DNA of 64,000 nucleotides from positions 28,172-92,171 of the IMG/VR virus record IMGVR_UViG_3300017917_004176. One strand, 5' to 3'. The DNA comes from a virus. The position numbers and the translations under genes are program-made. Under the pieces are notes generated by a model. It made no database searches, had not been told where the DNA came from, and worked only from the letters and a program-made list of their open reading frames with translations. How positions within the stretch are numbered: the first letter of the stretch is position 1; each line of letters starts with the position of its first letter. Shown piece by piece: positions 1 through 8,260 of the stretch.

Positions 1-363
1 AGAACTAAAGATGATGTTTCTGCTTTAGAACAATTTGAAATATATAAAACATTTCAAAAATATTATACAGATATGAATACTTCAAATACAATCACAGTTA
101 AGCCTGATGAATGGACTGGATTATTCGAACAAATCTATGAAGACTGGGATCAATATGTTGGAGTTTCTTTCTTGGCTTTAGATGGTGGAACATATCAATT
201 AGCGCCATATGAGACCATTACAGAAGAAAAATATAAAGAATTATCTGCAGTTCATAATCCTCTGAGATTAGATTTACTTCAAGAGTATGATTTAAAACTA
301 TATTCTGAATTATTAGATGACACGATGGAAGGCTGCGAAGCTGGAGTTTGCCCAGTAAGATAA
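1..363 (+). CDS. nrdJ: Class II (B12-dependent) ribonucleotide reductase, C-terminal fragment
   Basis: The frame is open from base 1, so only the last 120 codons lie in the window. Class II reductases convert ribonucleotides to deoxyribonucleotides with adenosylcobalamin and so supply dNTPs for phage DNA synthesis. The fragment contains YVGVSFLALDGGTYQLAPYE, typical of the C-terminal part of monomeric (RTPR-type) class II enzymes. It ends in CEAGVCPVR, a C-x4-C pair matching the tail cysteines that shuttle electrons from thioredoxin to the active site. A thioredoxin gene lies about 4.7 kb downstream in the same direction. The stop codon overlaps the ribosome site of the next gene, so the two are probably co-transcribed. 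The catalytic domain cannot be checked here. Confidence 0.8.
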   Translation, partial: RTKDDVSALEQFEIYKTFQKYYTDMNTSNTITVKPDEWTGLFEQIYEDWDQYVGVSFLALDGGTYQLAPYETITEEKYKELSAVHNPLRLDLLQEYDLKLYSELLDDTMEGCEAGVCPVR

Positions 364-375
364 GGAGGAAGTTTT

Positions 376-1791
376 ATGAAATATGATGTTTTAATCGTTG
401 GAGCAGGACCTACTGGTATTTTTGCTGCATATGAACTTATAAATAAAAGCCCCAATCTAAAAGTATTGGTTTTGGATAAAGGACATGAAATTACAAGACG
501 CAATTGTCCTATATTAGAAGGTAGAATAGAAAAATGTCCACCACCAGCTGGTAAGAAAGATTATGCTGGATGCTTGCCTGCTTGTTCGATAACAAGCGGG
601 TTTGGTGGAGCTGGAGCCTATTCTGATGGTAAGTTTAATATAACTTCTGAGTTCGGGGGATGGATGTCCGAATACCTACCCCCCTCTCAAGTTTTAGATT
701 TAATTAAGTATGTAGATAAAATTAATCTAGAAATGGGCGCACCCCTAGAAAAGACTAACCCTAATTCTCCATATATAAATGAGATAGAAAAAAAGGCTAT
801 TTCGGCTGGTCTTAAATTATTGAAGGCAGAAGTAAGACATCTTGGAACTGAGCTCAATTTAGAAATCTTAAAAAGAATATATGATTCTTTGAAAAATAGA
901 GTTGAGTTTAGATTTAAGACTGAAGTTATTGATATTGAATTTCAAGATAATCAAGTTCAATCAGTCGTCACTAATAAAGGAGAAGTTTTACACGCAGAAA
1001 CCTTTATTATATGTCCTGGTCGAGATGGTTCTATTTGGTTAAAAAACTTATTATCAAAACAAAAAGTTAAGTTTACAAACAATCAAGTAGATATTGGAGT
1101 TCGAGTTGAAACTTCTGACGTTATTATGTCTGACATTAATAAACACTTATACGAGGCCAAGTTTATATACAATACTTCCTTCGGAACAAAAGTAAGAACT
1201 TTTTGCTCAAATCCATCTGGTCATGTTGTAGTAGAAAATCATTCTGGAACAATGCTTGCAAATGGTCATTCTTATAAAGACCCTGTTTTGGCAAGTACAA
1301 ATACAAACTTTGCTCTTCTTGTCTCTCATGTTTTTACAGAGCCATTTAATCTAACTAATGAATATGCTCATGAAATTGCAAGACTTGCAAACCACCTTTC
1401 AAATGGTGGATTGATTATTCAAAAGTTTGGAGATATAATGAAAAATCGTAGAAGCACAGACAAGAGAATAAAAGAAGGGTTTGTTGAGCCAACATTAAAA
1501 GAAGCAGTACCAGGTGATTTAGGATTAGCTCTTCCATATGTGACCATGAAAAGTCTGATAGAAATGATCGAAGCTCTTGATGTAGTTACTCCAGGAATAG
1601 CTTCTGAACATACATTATTATATGGAGTAGAAGCAAAATTTTATTCTTCTCGTCCACAGGTAGACAAGACTTTTAAAACTTCCATTGATAATTTATATGT
1701 TGGTGGAGATGGCGCAGGTCTAACTCGAGGATTAGCACAAGCTAGTGCATCGGGAGTTTGGATTGCTAGAAATATATCTGAAAATAGGTGA
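376..1791 (+). CDS. FAD-dependent oxidoreductase (COG2509-like)
   Basis: This 471-residue protein starts with a dinucleotide-binding fold, GAGPTG at residues 9-14, followed by a cysteine-rich stretch (C44, C54, C66, C70) and [13 protein letters not shown]. That combination is characteristic of the uncharacterised bacterial FAD-dependent dehydrogenases of COG2509. A second FAD-contact motif, [11 protein letters not shown], lies near the C-terminus. The ribosome site AAGGAGG is 6 bases before the ATG. The substrate is unknown for the family. Its place between ribonucleotide reductase and serine hydroxymethyltransferase suggests a redox role in nucleotide metabolism, but that is inference. It appears full length and intact. 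Confidence 0.75.
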   Translation: MKYDVLIVGAGPTGIFAAYELINKSPNLKVLVLDKGHEITRRNCPILEGRIEKCPPPAGKKDYAGCLPACSITSGFGGAGAYSDGKFNITSEFGGWMSEYLPPSQVLDLIKYVDKINLEMGAPLEKTNPNSPYINEIEKKAISAGLKLLKAEVRHLGTELNLEILKRIYDSLKNRVEFRFKTEVIDIEFQDNQVQSVVTNKGEVLHAETFIICPGRDGSIWLKNLLSKQKVKFTNNQVDIGVRVETSDVIMSDINKHLYEAKFIYNTSFGTKVRTFCSNPSGHVVVENHSGTMLANGHSYKDPVLASTNTNFALLVSHVFTEPFNLTNEYAHEIARLANHLSNGGLIIQKFGDIMKNRRSTDKRIKEGFVEPTLKEAVPGDLGLALPYVTMKSLIEMIEALDVVTPGIASEHTLLYGVEAKFYSSRPQVDKTFKTSIDNLYVGGDGAGLTRGLAQASASGVWIARNISENR

Positions 1792-1795
1792 ACAC

Positions 1796-2995
1796 ATGAG
1801 AGATACTAAAATACTAGATTTAATAAACAAAGAAGCAAAAAGACAAAAAAATAATATAGAGCTCATAGCTTCTGAGAACTTTGTTTCTCAAGATATTTTA
1901 TTGGCTCAAGGTTCCATACTCACAAATAAGTATGCAGAAGGATATCCTGGAAGCAGATACTATGGTGGGTGTGAATGGGTTGATGAAGTAGAGCGAGTTG
2001 CAATAGAAAGAGCAAAACAATTATTCGGCGCTGAACATGTTAATGTTCAACCACATTCTGGATCACAGGCAAATACTGCAGTTTATTCTGCGCTTTTAAC
2101 TCATGGTGATGTTGTTTTGGCAATGGACCTTGCACATGGTGGACATTTAACTCATGGAAGCCCAGTTAATTTTAGTGGTAAAACATACAATTTTTATCAC
2201 TATGGAGTTGATAAAGAAACTCATTTAATTGACTATGACCAGGTAAGAGAACAAGCTAAAAGACTTCAGCCAAAAATGATAGTTGCGGGTGCAAGCGCAT
2301 ATTCAAGAATAATTGATTTTGCAAAGTTTAGAGAAATAGCAGATGAAGTAGATGCTTATTTAATGGTTGATATGGCTCATATCTCAGGTTTAGTTGCAAC
2401 AGGTGCGCATCCAAGTCCAGTACCATATGCAGACTTTGTTACGTCAACAACACATAAAACCCTAAGAGGTCCTCGCGGTGGAATAATACTAAGTAAGAAA
2501 GAATATGGTCCTGCTATAGACAAAGCGATTTTCCCTGGTATACAAGGAGGTCCTTTGGTTCATGTTATAGCAGCTAAAGCCATATGTTTCAATGAGGCAT
2601 TAGATCCATCATTTAAGTTGTATATTGACAAAGTTGTTAGGAACTCAAAAAGATTTGCTCAAAATCTTCAAAACAATGGATTTGAAATTATTTCAGGTGG
2701 AACTGATAATCATCTTTTTTTAGTTAACGTTGCTAAAAAAGGACTTACAGGAAAACGAGTAGAAGAAAGTCTAGATGAAATAGGTATAACTCTAAATAAA
2801 AATTCCATTCCTTTTGACGAACTATCTTTTAAAGTGACTAGTGGTGTTAGAATTGGAACAGCCGCCGTAACCACCAGAGGTTTTGATGCTATTGAGATAG
2901 ATGAGGTCTCAGAGATAATAACTGACTTCCTCGGCAATAAAATAACAAAACAAGAAGCTAGTGATCGAGTCAAAGACTTGACCTACGTATTCTAA
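1796..2995 (+). CDS. glyA: Serine hydroxymethyltransferase
   Basis: The product is 399 residues, slightly shorter than typical bacterial GlyA (about 410-420). It interconverts serine and glycine with transfer of a one-carbon unit to tetrahydrofolate, which feeds thymidylate and purine synthesis. Visible family signatures are [12 protein letters not shown] (20-31), [11 protein letters not shown] (49-58) and [18 protein letters not shown] (191-208). The PLP lysine K221 lies in [14 protein letters not shown] chose the ATG at 1796 rather than an earlier in-frame codon at 1745 inside the previous gene, because the protein then begins where GlyA normally does and an AGGTGA ribosome site sits just upstream. 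It starts 4 bases after the oxidoreductase stop, implying translational coupling. Confidence 0.93.
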   Translation: MRDTKILDLINKEAKRQKNNIELIASENFVSQDILLAQGSILTNKYAEGYPGSRYYGGCEWVDEVERVAIERAKQLFGAEHVNVQPHSGSQANTAVYSALLTHGDVVLAMDLAHGGHLTHGSPVNFSGKTYNFYHYGVDKETHLIDYDQVREQAKRLQPKMIVAGASAYSRIIDFAKFREIADEVDAYLMVDMAHISGLVATGAHPSPVPYADFVTSTTHKTLRGPRGGIILSKKEYGPAIDKAIFPGIQGGPLVHVIAAKAICFNEALDPSFKLYIDKVVRNSKRFAQNLQNNGFEIISGGTDNHLFLVNVAKKGLTGKRVEESLDEIGITLNKNSIPFDELSFKVTSGVRIGTAAVTTRGFDAIEIDEVSEIITDFLGNKITKQEASDRVKDLTYVF

Positions 2996-3012
2996 AAAAG
3001 GAGAACAAAAAT

Positions 3013-3504
3013 ATGGCAAATGTAAGTCCTAAGCTTGTAGAGATGTTGAATCAACAAATTGCACATGAAGGCTTAAACTCTCAAAAATATGCTTATATTG
3101 GAGCATGGTTGCAAAACAAAGGATTAAATAAAATTGGTGCACACTTTTTTCCAGGACAAACTGATGAAGAAAGAAGTCATCAAGATTTAATTCGTGATTA
3201 TTTAATTAAAAGAAATGAAAATGTTCAATCTTATGTTATTCCAGAATTTAAAATGGAACTGTCTGGCGTAACTCAAATTGCTCAATTTTATTTAGCAACA
3301 GAGCAAGAAACAACTGCAAAATTAAAAGCTATCGCACTAGCTGCTTTTGCAGAAGGAGATCTTTTAACTTTTGATTTTGCTATGGACATGGTTCATAAAC
3401 AATTAAATGAAGAAGATGAGGCTATTACTTTCTTGGATAAAGCTATTATGGCTGATGATGCTCCAGAAGTATTATTGCTTTGGGATGCAAATTTTTCACT
3501 ATAA
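3013..3504 (+). CDS. ftnA: Ferritin
   Basis: The 163-residue product matches the length and sequence pattern of bacterial non-haem ferritins, 24-subunit iron-storage cages that oxidise Fe(II). Ferroxidase ligands are recognisable: E19, E53 and H56 (EERSH), E97 (TEQET), and a glutamate near 130 in QLNEEDEA. These correspond to E17, E50, H53, E94 and E130 of E. coli FtnA by pattern. The site appears complete, so iron oxidation is plausible. The ribosome site AAGGAGAA precedes the ATG. The gene lies in the metabolic operon after glyA and before two phage-type proteins. Its phage role is unknown: it could supply iron, limit oxidative damage, or be packaged in virions. Confidence 0.85.
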   Translation: MANVSPKLVEMLNQQIAHEGLNSQKYAYIGAWLQNKGLNKIGAHFFPGQTDEERSHQDLIRDYLIKRNENVQSYVIPEFKMELSGVTQIAQFYLATEQETTAKLKAIALAAFAEGDLLTFDFAMDMVHKQLNEEDEAITFLDKAIMADDAPEVLLLWDANFSL

Positions 3505-3522
3505 TATAAAGGGGGGTTTAAA

Positions 3523-4380
3523 ATGCCCTTAAAAAGAGATAGTTCTGATAAGTCTTTTAGAATGAATGTTTCTTTCTTAATAAGAGAGGGATATCTACAA
3601 GAGCAAGCTGAATTAATTGCTTTACAGATACAGAAAAAATCTGCATCTCGAGTTGTGACTGCAGAAGAAAAACTTTCTCAAATTGATTTTATTGAACTAG
3701 AAAAAATAATGGATAGTATAGAAGCAATTGAAGATGAGAATGATCAATTGAGTAAAAGATATGATATGGGTAGTATAAAAGATATTGGCCCAAGTGGAAA
3801 GCATTTAATATACTATACTACTGAAACAAAAGATCTTCAACTTCTAGAAGACGTAAAATTTTGGAATATGTTTATGGATGAATTGGATTCTTTCCCTTAT
3901 GAAACTCATATTGAAAACGAAGAAGATAGAATTATTATTGTATCGAATATTCATGAAGAAGATGAATATGAGTTTGGAAAAAAGAAAACTGGTGCTAGTA
4001 CACCAGCTCCAGCAAAAGATAGAATAAAAGGCAGTGAAAAAAATAAGCCTGGAACTGCAAAAGGTCCTGGTGGAGATATTGATATTGATGAAAGTACAGA
4101 AGCTGGATTAAAAAATAAAGTTTCTGAGCATAATGAAAAAATGAAAAAACTTGGAAAGCCAGACTGGTCTAAGGCTACCTTGGGACAGCTAAAAGCTGTG
4201 TATAGAAGAGGTGCAGGAGCATACTCACAATCTCATAGACCTGGTGTGTCTAGAGGTGCATGGGCGATGGCAAGAGTCAATGCATATTTGTATCTTTTAA
4301 AAAATGGTAGACCTAAGAGTAAAAACTATGTAACAGACAATGATTTACTTCCAGAAAAACACCCAAAATCTACAAGATAA
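3523..4380 (+). CDS. Phage protein with MPLK N-terminal motif and DUF5824-like C-terminus
   Basis: The 285-residue protein has three parts. Residues 1-40 (MPLKRDSSDKSFRMNV..., then EGYLQEQAELIALQIQKK) form a short helical motif common at the start of small phage proteins. A middle acidic section has DIGPSGKHLIYY and VKFWNMF. The C-terminal ~90 residues contain LKAVYRRGAGAYSQSHRPG and WAMARVNAYLYLLKNGRP, a domain I recall from phage and virion-associated proteins (DUF5824-like). The start has a strong AAAGGGGGG ribosome site. It is paralogous to the next gene over its first two parts. The function is unknown; the C-terminal domain is often next to head genes, so an ejected or capsid-interior protein is one possibility. 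Confidence 0.6.
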   Translation: MPLKRDSSDKSFRMNVSFLIREGYLQEQAELIALQIQKKSASRVVTAEEKLSQIDFIELEKIMDSIEAIEDENDQLSKRYDMGSIKDIGPSGKHLIYYTTETKDLQLLEDVKFWNMFMDELDSFPYETHIENEEDRIIIVSNIHEEDEYEFGKKKTGASTPAPAKDRIKGSEKNKPGTAKGPGGDIDIDESTEAGLKNKVSEHNEKMKKLGKPDWSKATLGQLKAVYRRGAGAYSQSHRPGVSRGAWAMARVNAYLYLLKNGRPKSKNYVTDNDLLPEKHPKSTR

Positions 4381-4397
4381 AAAAAGGAGGTTATAAC

Positions 4398-5006
4398 GTG
4401 CCATTAAAGAAAAGTCCATCTGATAAGGCTGCACAAGCCAATATCAGAACTTTAATTAAAGAGGGCTATCCTAGAGAGCAAGCCGTAGCTATAGCTCTAG
4501 ATATCCAAAGAAAAGAAGCTGAAAAGACAAAAGCAGAGCTAAAAACTCCGCAACAAAAAATTGAAGAGATAGATTTTAAGGCTCTTCATGACGAGCTTCT
4601 TTCTGCAAAAGCTATCAAAGATCCGCAGCATGGACACTCAACTCGCTATGCATATGTTGGAACTGTTGCCGATTTAACTCCTAGTGGAAAGCACTATATA
4701 TATTGGTCAGAAGATCACTCAAATCCAGAAATTGAAGCAGATGTTGAATTTTGGTCTATGTTTGAAGCAGAGTTAGAAAAATTTGATTTTCCTGTTTGGT
4801 TGGAAAATAATAAAGATGAAATTCTATTGGGCGCTTATTTTGCAGAAGATCAAAACTTTGTTGAACAACCTTCTGATGCTATTGAGGCTATGACAACTGA
4901 AGATTCAGTTGTAATAGATGAAGAGACTTCATATCAAGTAAATAATGAAGATGCTGAAGAAAATTCTCTTGGTGCTATATTAAATAAATTAATTACTAAA
5001 AAATAA
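4398..5006 (+). CDS. Paralogue of the preceding MPLK-motif protein, without the C-terminal domain
   Basis: This 202-residue protein repeats the architecture of its upstream neighbour. It has MPLKKSPSDKAAQANIRTL and EGYPREQAVAIALDIQRK at the N-terminus, then DLTPSGKHYIYW and DVEFWSMFEAELEKF in the middle. It lacks the arginine-rich RRGAGAYS domain and ends in an acidic tail. The GTG start is set by AAAGGAGG 7 bases before it, 17 bases after the previous stop. A tandem duplication followed by domain loss or gain is the simplest reading. The function is not recognised. The EGYPREQA motif resembles short N-terminal modules on many phage proteins whose role is unknown to me. Confidence 0.55.
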   Translation: MPLKKSPSDKAAQANIRTLIKEGYPREQAVAIALDIQRKEAEKTKAELKTPQQKIEEIDFKALHDELLSAKAIKDPQHGHSTRYAYVGTVADLTPSGKHYIYWSEDHSNPEIEADVEFWSMFEAELEKFDFPVWLENNKDEILLGAYFAEDQNFVEQPSDAIEAMTTEDSVVIDEETSYQVNNEDAEENSLGAILNKLITKK

Positions 5007-5024
5007 ATTTGAGGAGTAAGTAAT

Positions 5025-5285
5025 ATGAAAATTATTAAATTTTCTGCAGAATGGTGTGGCCCTTGTAAAATGTTAGATAAACAATTACCCCAAGTAATTG
5101 AGCATTTTGAATCCAAGGGAATCGCTTTAGAAATTGAAAAAATAGATATTGACTTAGACAAAGAAAAAGCTGAGCAATATGATATTATGGGAGTTCCAAC
5201 TTTAATCTTGGAACCATCTCAAAAAAGATTAGTTGGTTATATGCCAGCTGCAAAATTAATCGAGGAACTTGAAGCACAAAATTAA
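5025..5285 (+). CDS. trxA: Thioredoxin
   Basis: The small 86-residue thioredoxin has the active site W10-C-G-P-C14 in FSAEWCGPCKML and the cis-proline loop MGVPTLIL. It reduces disulfides in the cytoplasm. The likely partner is the class II ribonucleotide reductase at the left edge, whose C-terminal C-x4-C needs a thioredoxin or glutaredoxin-type reductant. It is shorter than host thioredoxins (about 105 residues), as phage versions often are. A GAGGAG ribosome site precedes the ATG. The next promoter begins one base after its stop, so it is probably the last gene of the metabolic operon. Confidence 0.88.
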   Translation: MKIIKFSAEWCGPCKMLDKQLPQVIEHFESKGIALEIEKIDIDLDKEKAEQYDIMGVPTLILEPSQKRLVGYMPAAKLIEELEAQN

Positions 5286-5314
5286 TTGACAAAATATAAT
5301 ATTTTTGATATAAT
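5286..5314 (+). promoter_or_regulatory. Consensus extended -10 promoter before the 61-aa gene
   Basis: TTGACA at 5286-5291 and TATAAT at 5309-5314 are separated by 17 bases, with TGA directly before the -10. This is a perfect sigma-A-type promoter. It starts at the end of trxA and drives the 61-aa gene and possibly what follows. Confidence 0.9.
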
Positions 5315-5353
5315 TATTATATGGTCTTATTTTTATAAAAAAGGAGAGTTATT

Positions 5354-5539
5354 ATGTCCAATAAAAAATTATTCTTTCAATGTTTCTCAATTAACTTTCA
5401 TCGTTTTCTAAAAGCAAATGGTCTAAGAGCGATGAGCAAAAATGTCCACGCAAATGGAAAAACCTTTTGGGTTTATGAGCGCACAGAACAATTTGAAAAA
5501 TGCCTTAAAATTTGGCACGATACTAAGCCCGTGAAATAG
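5354..5539 (+). CDS. Small phage protein, DUF5659-like
   Basis: The 61-residue basic protein contains FHRFLKANGLRAMSK followed by GKTFWVYERTEQFEKCLKIW. This resembles a small family of Bacillus phage proteins in which an N-terminal helix is followed by an aromatic strand and a final helix (DUF5659-like by pattern). It has its own perfect promoter and an AAAGGAGAG ribosome site, and the next promoter begins one base after its stop, so it forms a one-gene transcription unit. Strong promotion of a tiny gene suggests an early host-interaction role, but nothing in the sequence proves that. Confidence 0.55.
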   Translation: MSNKKLFFQCFSINFHRFLKANGLRAMSKNVHANGKTFWVYERTEQFEKCLKIWHDTKPVK

Positions 5540-5540
5540 G

Positions 5541-5569
5541 TTGACAAATCCTTATATTTTTGATATAAT
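5541..5569 (+). promoter_or_regulatory. Consensus extended -10 promoter before the lipoprotein gene
   Basis: TTGACA (5541-5546), 17-base spacer, TATAAT (5564-5569) with TGA upstream. The spacer end TATTTTTGA is nearly identical to that of the promoter at 5286, so the pair looks duplicated. It probably drives the lipoprotein and the cytochrome genes, since no other promoter is visible before 8406. Confidence 0.9.
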
Positions 5570-5607
5570 ATAATTGTAATACAAAATAAATATAAGGAGA
5601 ATTGTCT

Positions 5608-6681
5608 ATGCAAAAACGTTTTATTCTTATCTTTTCAATCTTTGCAGCACTTTCTTTAGTTCTTTCTGCCTGTGGTGGAACGACTGAAGAAACTAAGTTT
5701 AAAGTTGGTATGGTTACTGACGCTGGTACGATTGATGACAAATCTTTCAACCAAGGAACTTGGGAAGGTGTTTTAAAAGCTGGTAGTGATTTTAATTTAG
5801 ATACTGTATATCTAAAACCAACTGGAACCACTCAAGCAGATTATCTAAGAGAAATCACAAATTTATATGATACTGGTTACAAGCTTATTGTAACACCAGG
5901 CTTTAAATTTGAAACTACTATTTTTGAAGCTCAAACAAAATATCCTGATGCAAAATTCATTTTAATTGATGGATATCCTCATGCAGGAGATTGGGCTCCA
6001 GTAGTTGGAGAGAATACAGTTTCTATCTTCTTCGCAGAACATCAATCGGGCTTCCTAGCTGGTTTGGCTACTGCACTAGAAATTGGAACTGGTAAGGTTG
6101 GTTTTATTGGCGGTATGGAAATTCCTCCAGTTCAAAAATTCAACTGGGGCTTCCAACAAGGTGTTGCTTATGCAAATGCTAATTTTGGAACTACAGTAAC
6201 TATTGCTCCAGAAGATGTTGTTTATCAAGGTTCATTCGATAATGTGCAAGCTGGTAAAACTATCGCTGCTGCTATGTATGAACGCGGAGTTAAAGTTATC
6301 TTTGCTGCTGCAGGTGGAGTTGGCGTAGGTGCTATCTCTGAAGCTAAAGATCGTGCATTAGCTGGCGAAGAAGTATGGATTGTTGGAGTAGATGTTGACC
6401 AATATGCTGAAGGAGTTTATACAGATGGTAAGTCAATCATCTTAACTTCTGCTATGAAATATATTGATCAAGCTGCGTATGATATGATTAAAGCTGAATT
6501 AGATGGAACATTCCCAGGTGGAGAAATCTTAACTTTCGATGTTACAAATAATGGAGTAGGTATTCCAAAAGAAAATCCTAATCTTTCAGCTGAAACTGTT
6601 GGCAAAGTAAATGAAGTTCTTGAATTATTAAAAGAGGGAACTGTTACTGTATCTGCTGAGCAAGGCAATTTAATTAAGTAA
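5608..6681 (+). CDS. BMP/PnrA-family substrate-binding lipoprotein
   Basis: The 357-residue product begins with a lipoprotein signal peptide (MQKRF, a hydrophobic core, then LSACGG), giving a lipid-anchored protein on the outer face of the membrane. The mature part has BMP-family features: VGMVTDAGTIDDKSFNQG, GFIGGMEIPPVQKF and IFAAAGGVGVGAI. Family members (B. subtilis BmpA/NupN, Treponema PnrA) bind purine nucleosides for ABC import. I prefer the ATG at 5608 to the TTG at 5602 because AAGGAGA is then correctly spaced. No permease or ATPase gene is present, so it would have to work with host NupOPQ-type components or act otherwise. A phage copy is unusual. Confidence 0.85.
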   Translation: MQKRFILIFSIFAALSLVLSACGGTTEETKFKVGMVTDAGTIDDKSFNQGTWEGVLKAGSDFNLDTVYLKPTGTTQADYLREITNLYDTGYKLIVTPGFKFETTIFEAQTKYPDAKFILIDGYPHAGDWAPVVGENTVSIFFAEHQSGFLAGLATALEIGTGKVGFIGGMEIPPVQKFNWGFQQGVAYANANFGTTVTIAPEDVVYQGSFDNVQAGKTIAAAMYERGVKVIFAAAGGVGVGAISEAKDRALAGEEVWIVGVDVDQYAEGVYTDGKSIILTSAMKYIDQAAYDMIKAELDGTFPGGEILTFDVTNNGVGIPKENPNLSAETVGKVNEVLELLKEGTVTVSAEQGNLIK

Positions 6682-6772
6682 TATATCTTTAAGTGGTGCT
6701 ATCTGGCGGCCCACTCTAAAAAATAAAAGCCAGAGTTTTATTATAAGGGCGAATTTAAAGGAGTGATGATCC

Positions 6773-7447
6773 ATGTTAAATCGCATTTATGACTGGATTG
6801 ATGAGCGCCTAGATATTACACCTATTTGGCGAGATATCGCCGATCATGAAGTCCCAGAGCATGTAAATCCCGCACATCATTTTTCTGCATTCGTATACTG
6901 CTTTGGAGGACTTACATTTTTTGTTACTGTCATACAAATATTATCTGGAATGTTCTTAACAATGTACTATGTTCCAGATATTGAAAATGCTTGGCAATCG
7001 GTTTACTATTTACAAAATGAAGTTGCATTTGGACAGATTGTTCGTGGTATGCATCATTGGGGTGCAAGTGTTGTTATTGTTATGATGTTCTTACACACAC
7101 TTAGAGTTTTCTTTCAAGGTGCCTATAAAAAACCACGCGAAATGAATTGGGTAGTAGGAGTTCTAATCTTCTTTGTTATGTTGGCCCTTGGTTTCACTGG
7201 ATATTTACTACCATGGGACATGAAAGCATTATTTGCTACAAAAGTTGGCCTGCAAATTGCAGAAGCAACACCATTTATAGGACCACTATTGAAAACATTA
7301 TTAGCTGGATCAGCAGATGTTGTTGGGGCTCAAACATTAGCACGATTCTTTGCGATCCATGTATTCTTTCTACCTGCAGCACTTTTTGCCTTATTAGCAG
7401 CTCATTTTATTTTTATTCGCAAACAAGGCATATCAGGGCCTTTGTAA
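6773..7447 (+). CDS. qcrB: Menaquinol:cytochrome c reductase cytochrome b6 subunit
   Basis: The 224-residue membrane protein has the same length as Bacillus QcrB and very close sequence to it as I remember it (HVNPAHHFSAFVYCFGGLTF, REMNWVVGVLIFFVM, FTGYLLPWDMKALFATK). It carries the haem ligands of the bc/b6f family: H94 and H108 before, and H196 and H211 within, the later helices. It also has C43, the residue reported to bind an extra haem covalently in Bacillus. It would take electrons from menaquinol. The ribosome site AAAGGAGTGATGATCC precedes the ATG. The Rieske subunit gene (qcrA), normally upstream in Bacillus, is absent; a BMP lipoprotein stands there instead. All residues needed for function appear intact. 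Confidence 0.95.
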   Translation: MLNRIYDWIDERLDITPIWRDIADHEVPEHVNPAHHFSAFVYCFGGLTFFVTVIQILSGMFLTMYYVPDIENAWQSVYYLQNEVAFGQIVRGMHHWGASVVIVMMFLHTLRVFFQGAYKKPREMNWVVGVLIFFVMLALGFTGYLLPWDMKALFATKVGLQIAEATPFIGPLLKTLLAGSADVVGAQTLARFFAIHVFFLPAALFALLAAHFIFIRKQGISGPL

Positions 7448-7471
7448 GTTGAATAAGGGAGATGAACATAT

Positions 7472-8233
7472 ATGCAACGCGGAAAAGGAATGAAATTTGT
7501 TGGAGATTCTCGCATATCAGCAGATCGAAAGCCAAATATACCAAAAGATTATTCAGAATATCCTGGTAAGACAGAGGCTTTTTGGCCGAATTTTCTTCTT
7601 CGAGAATGGATGGTTGGGTCAGTATTTTTAATTGGATTTTTATTTTTAACTGCCGCACATTCAGCCCCACTAGAAAGAATTGCAGATCCAACTGATACAA
7701 ACTACATACCATTACCAGACTGGTACTTTTTATTTCTATATCAGCTATTGAAATACACATATGCCTCTGGTCCATATACTGTTATTGGTGGACTAGTGCT
7801 TCCTGGAATTGCCTTTGGAGCATTACTTTTAGCGCCATTTTTAGATCGTAGTGAGCATAGACGCCCATGGAAACGACCTTTGGCTACTTCATTTATGCTA
7901 TTAGGAACAGCTGCAACTATCTACTTAACGTGGGAGTCTGTAGTAACAACAGATTGGAATAAACGAGAAGAACAGGGAAAAATTGTGGAAGAAAAAGAAA
8001 TTGATACAAAAGCAGAAGGATATATATTATTGTCGAATAATGGTTGTATATCTTGTCATGGAAATGATTTGGCGGGTGGCGCTGTTGGCCCAACATTAAT
8101 TAATACTGGACTAACTTCTGAAGAAATAAAATCAATTGCGATTAATGGAGTAGGCAATATGCCTGCTGGAATATTTAAGGGCACACAAGAAGAACTGCAA
8201 ATATTGGCTGATTATTTAGCCGAATTAAAATGA
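7472..8233 (+). CDS. qcrC: Menaquinol:cytochrome c reductase cytochrome b/c subunit
   Basis: The 253-residue product fuses a subunit IV-like membrane part (about residues 40-155, including PDWYFLFLYQLLKY and a helix containing PGIAFGALLLAPFLDR) with a C-terminal cytochrome c domain. Haem c is bound by C192-I-S-C195-H196, and the distal methionine is M230 in GNMPAG. The N-terminus MQRGKGMKFVGDSRI and overall length match Bacillus QcrC (about 255 aa). It follows qcrB by 24 bases with a GGGAGA ribosome site, keeping the host operon order but without qcrA. It would pass electrons to a downstream cytochrome. Function would require the host Rieske protein and haem-attachment system. Confidence 0.94.
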   Translation: MQRGKGMKFVGDSRISADRKPNIPKDYSEYPGKTEAFWPNFLLREWMVGSVFLIGFLFLTAAHSAPLERIADPTDTNYIPLPDWYFLFLYQLLKYTYASGPYTVIGGLVLPGIAFGALLLAPFLDRSEHRRPWKRPLATSFMLLGTAATIYLTWESVVTTDWNKREEQGKIVEEKEIDTKAEGYILLSNNGCISCHGNDLAGGAVGPTLINTGLTSEEIKSIAINGVGNMPAGIFKGTQEELQILADYLAELK

Positions 8234-8260
8234 TATGAATTTGAAGGGTAGAGCGCCAAA

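Noticed and set aside
6682-6772. Terminator or promoter before qcrB
   Set aside because: CTGGC/GCCAG can pair but only over a 21-base loop, and no -35 stands before the ATTATAAG. The gene is more likely read from the promoter at 5541.
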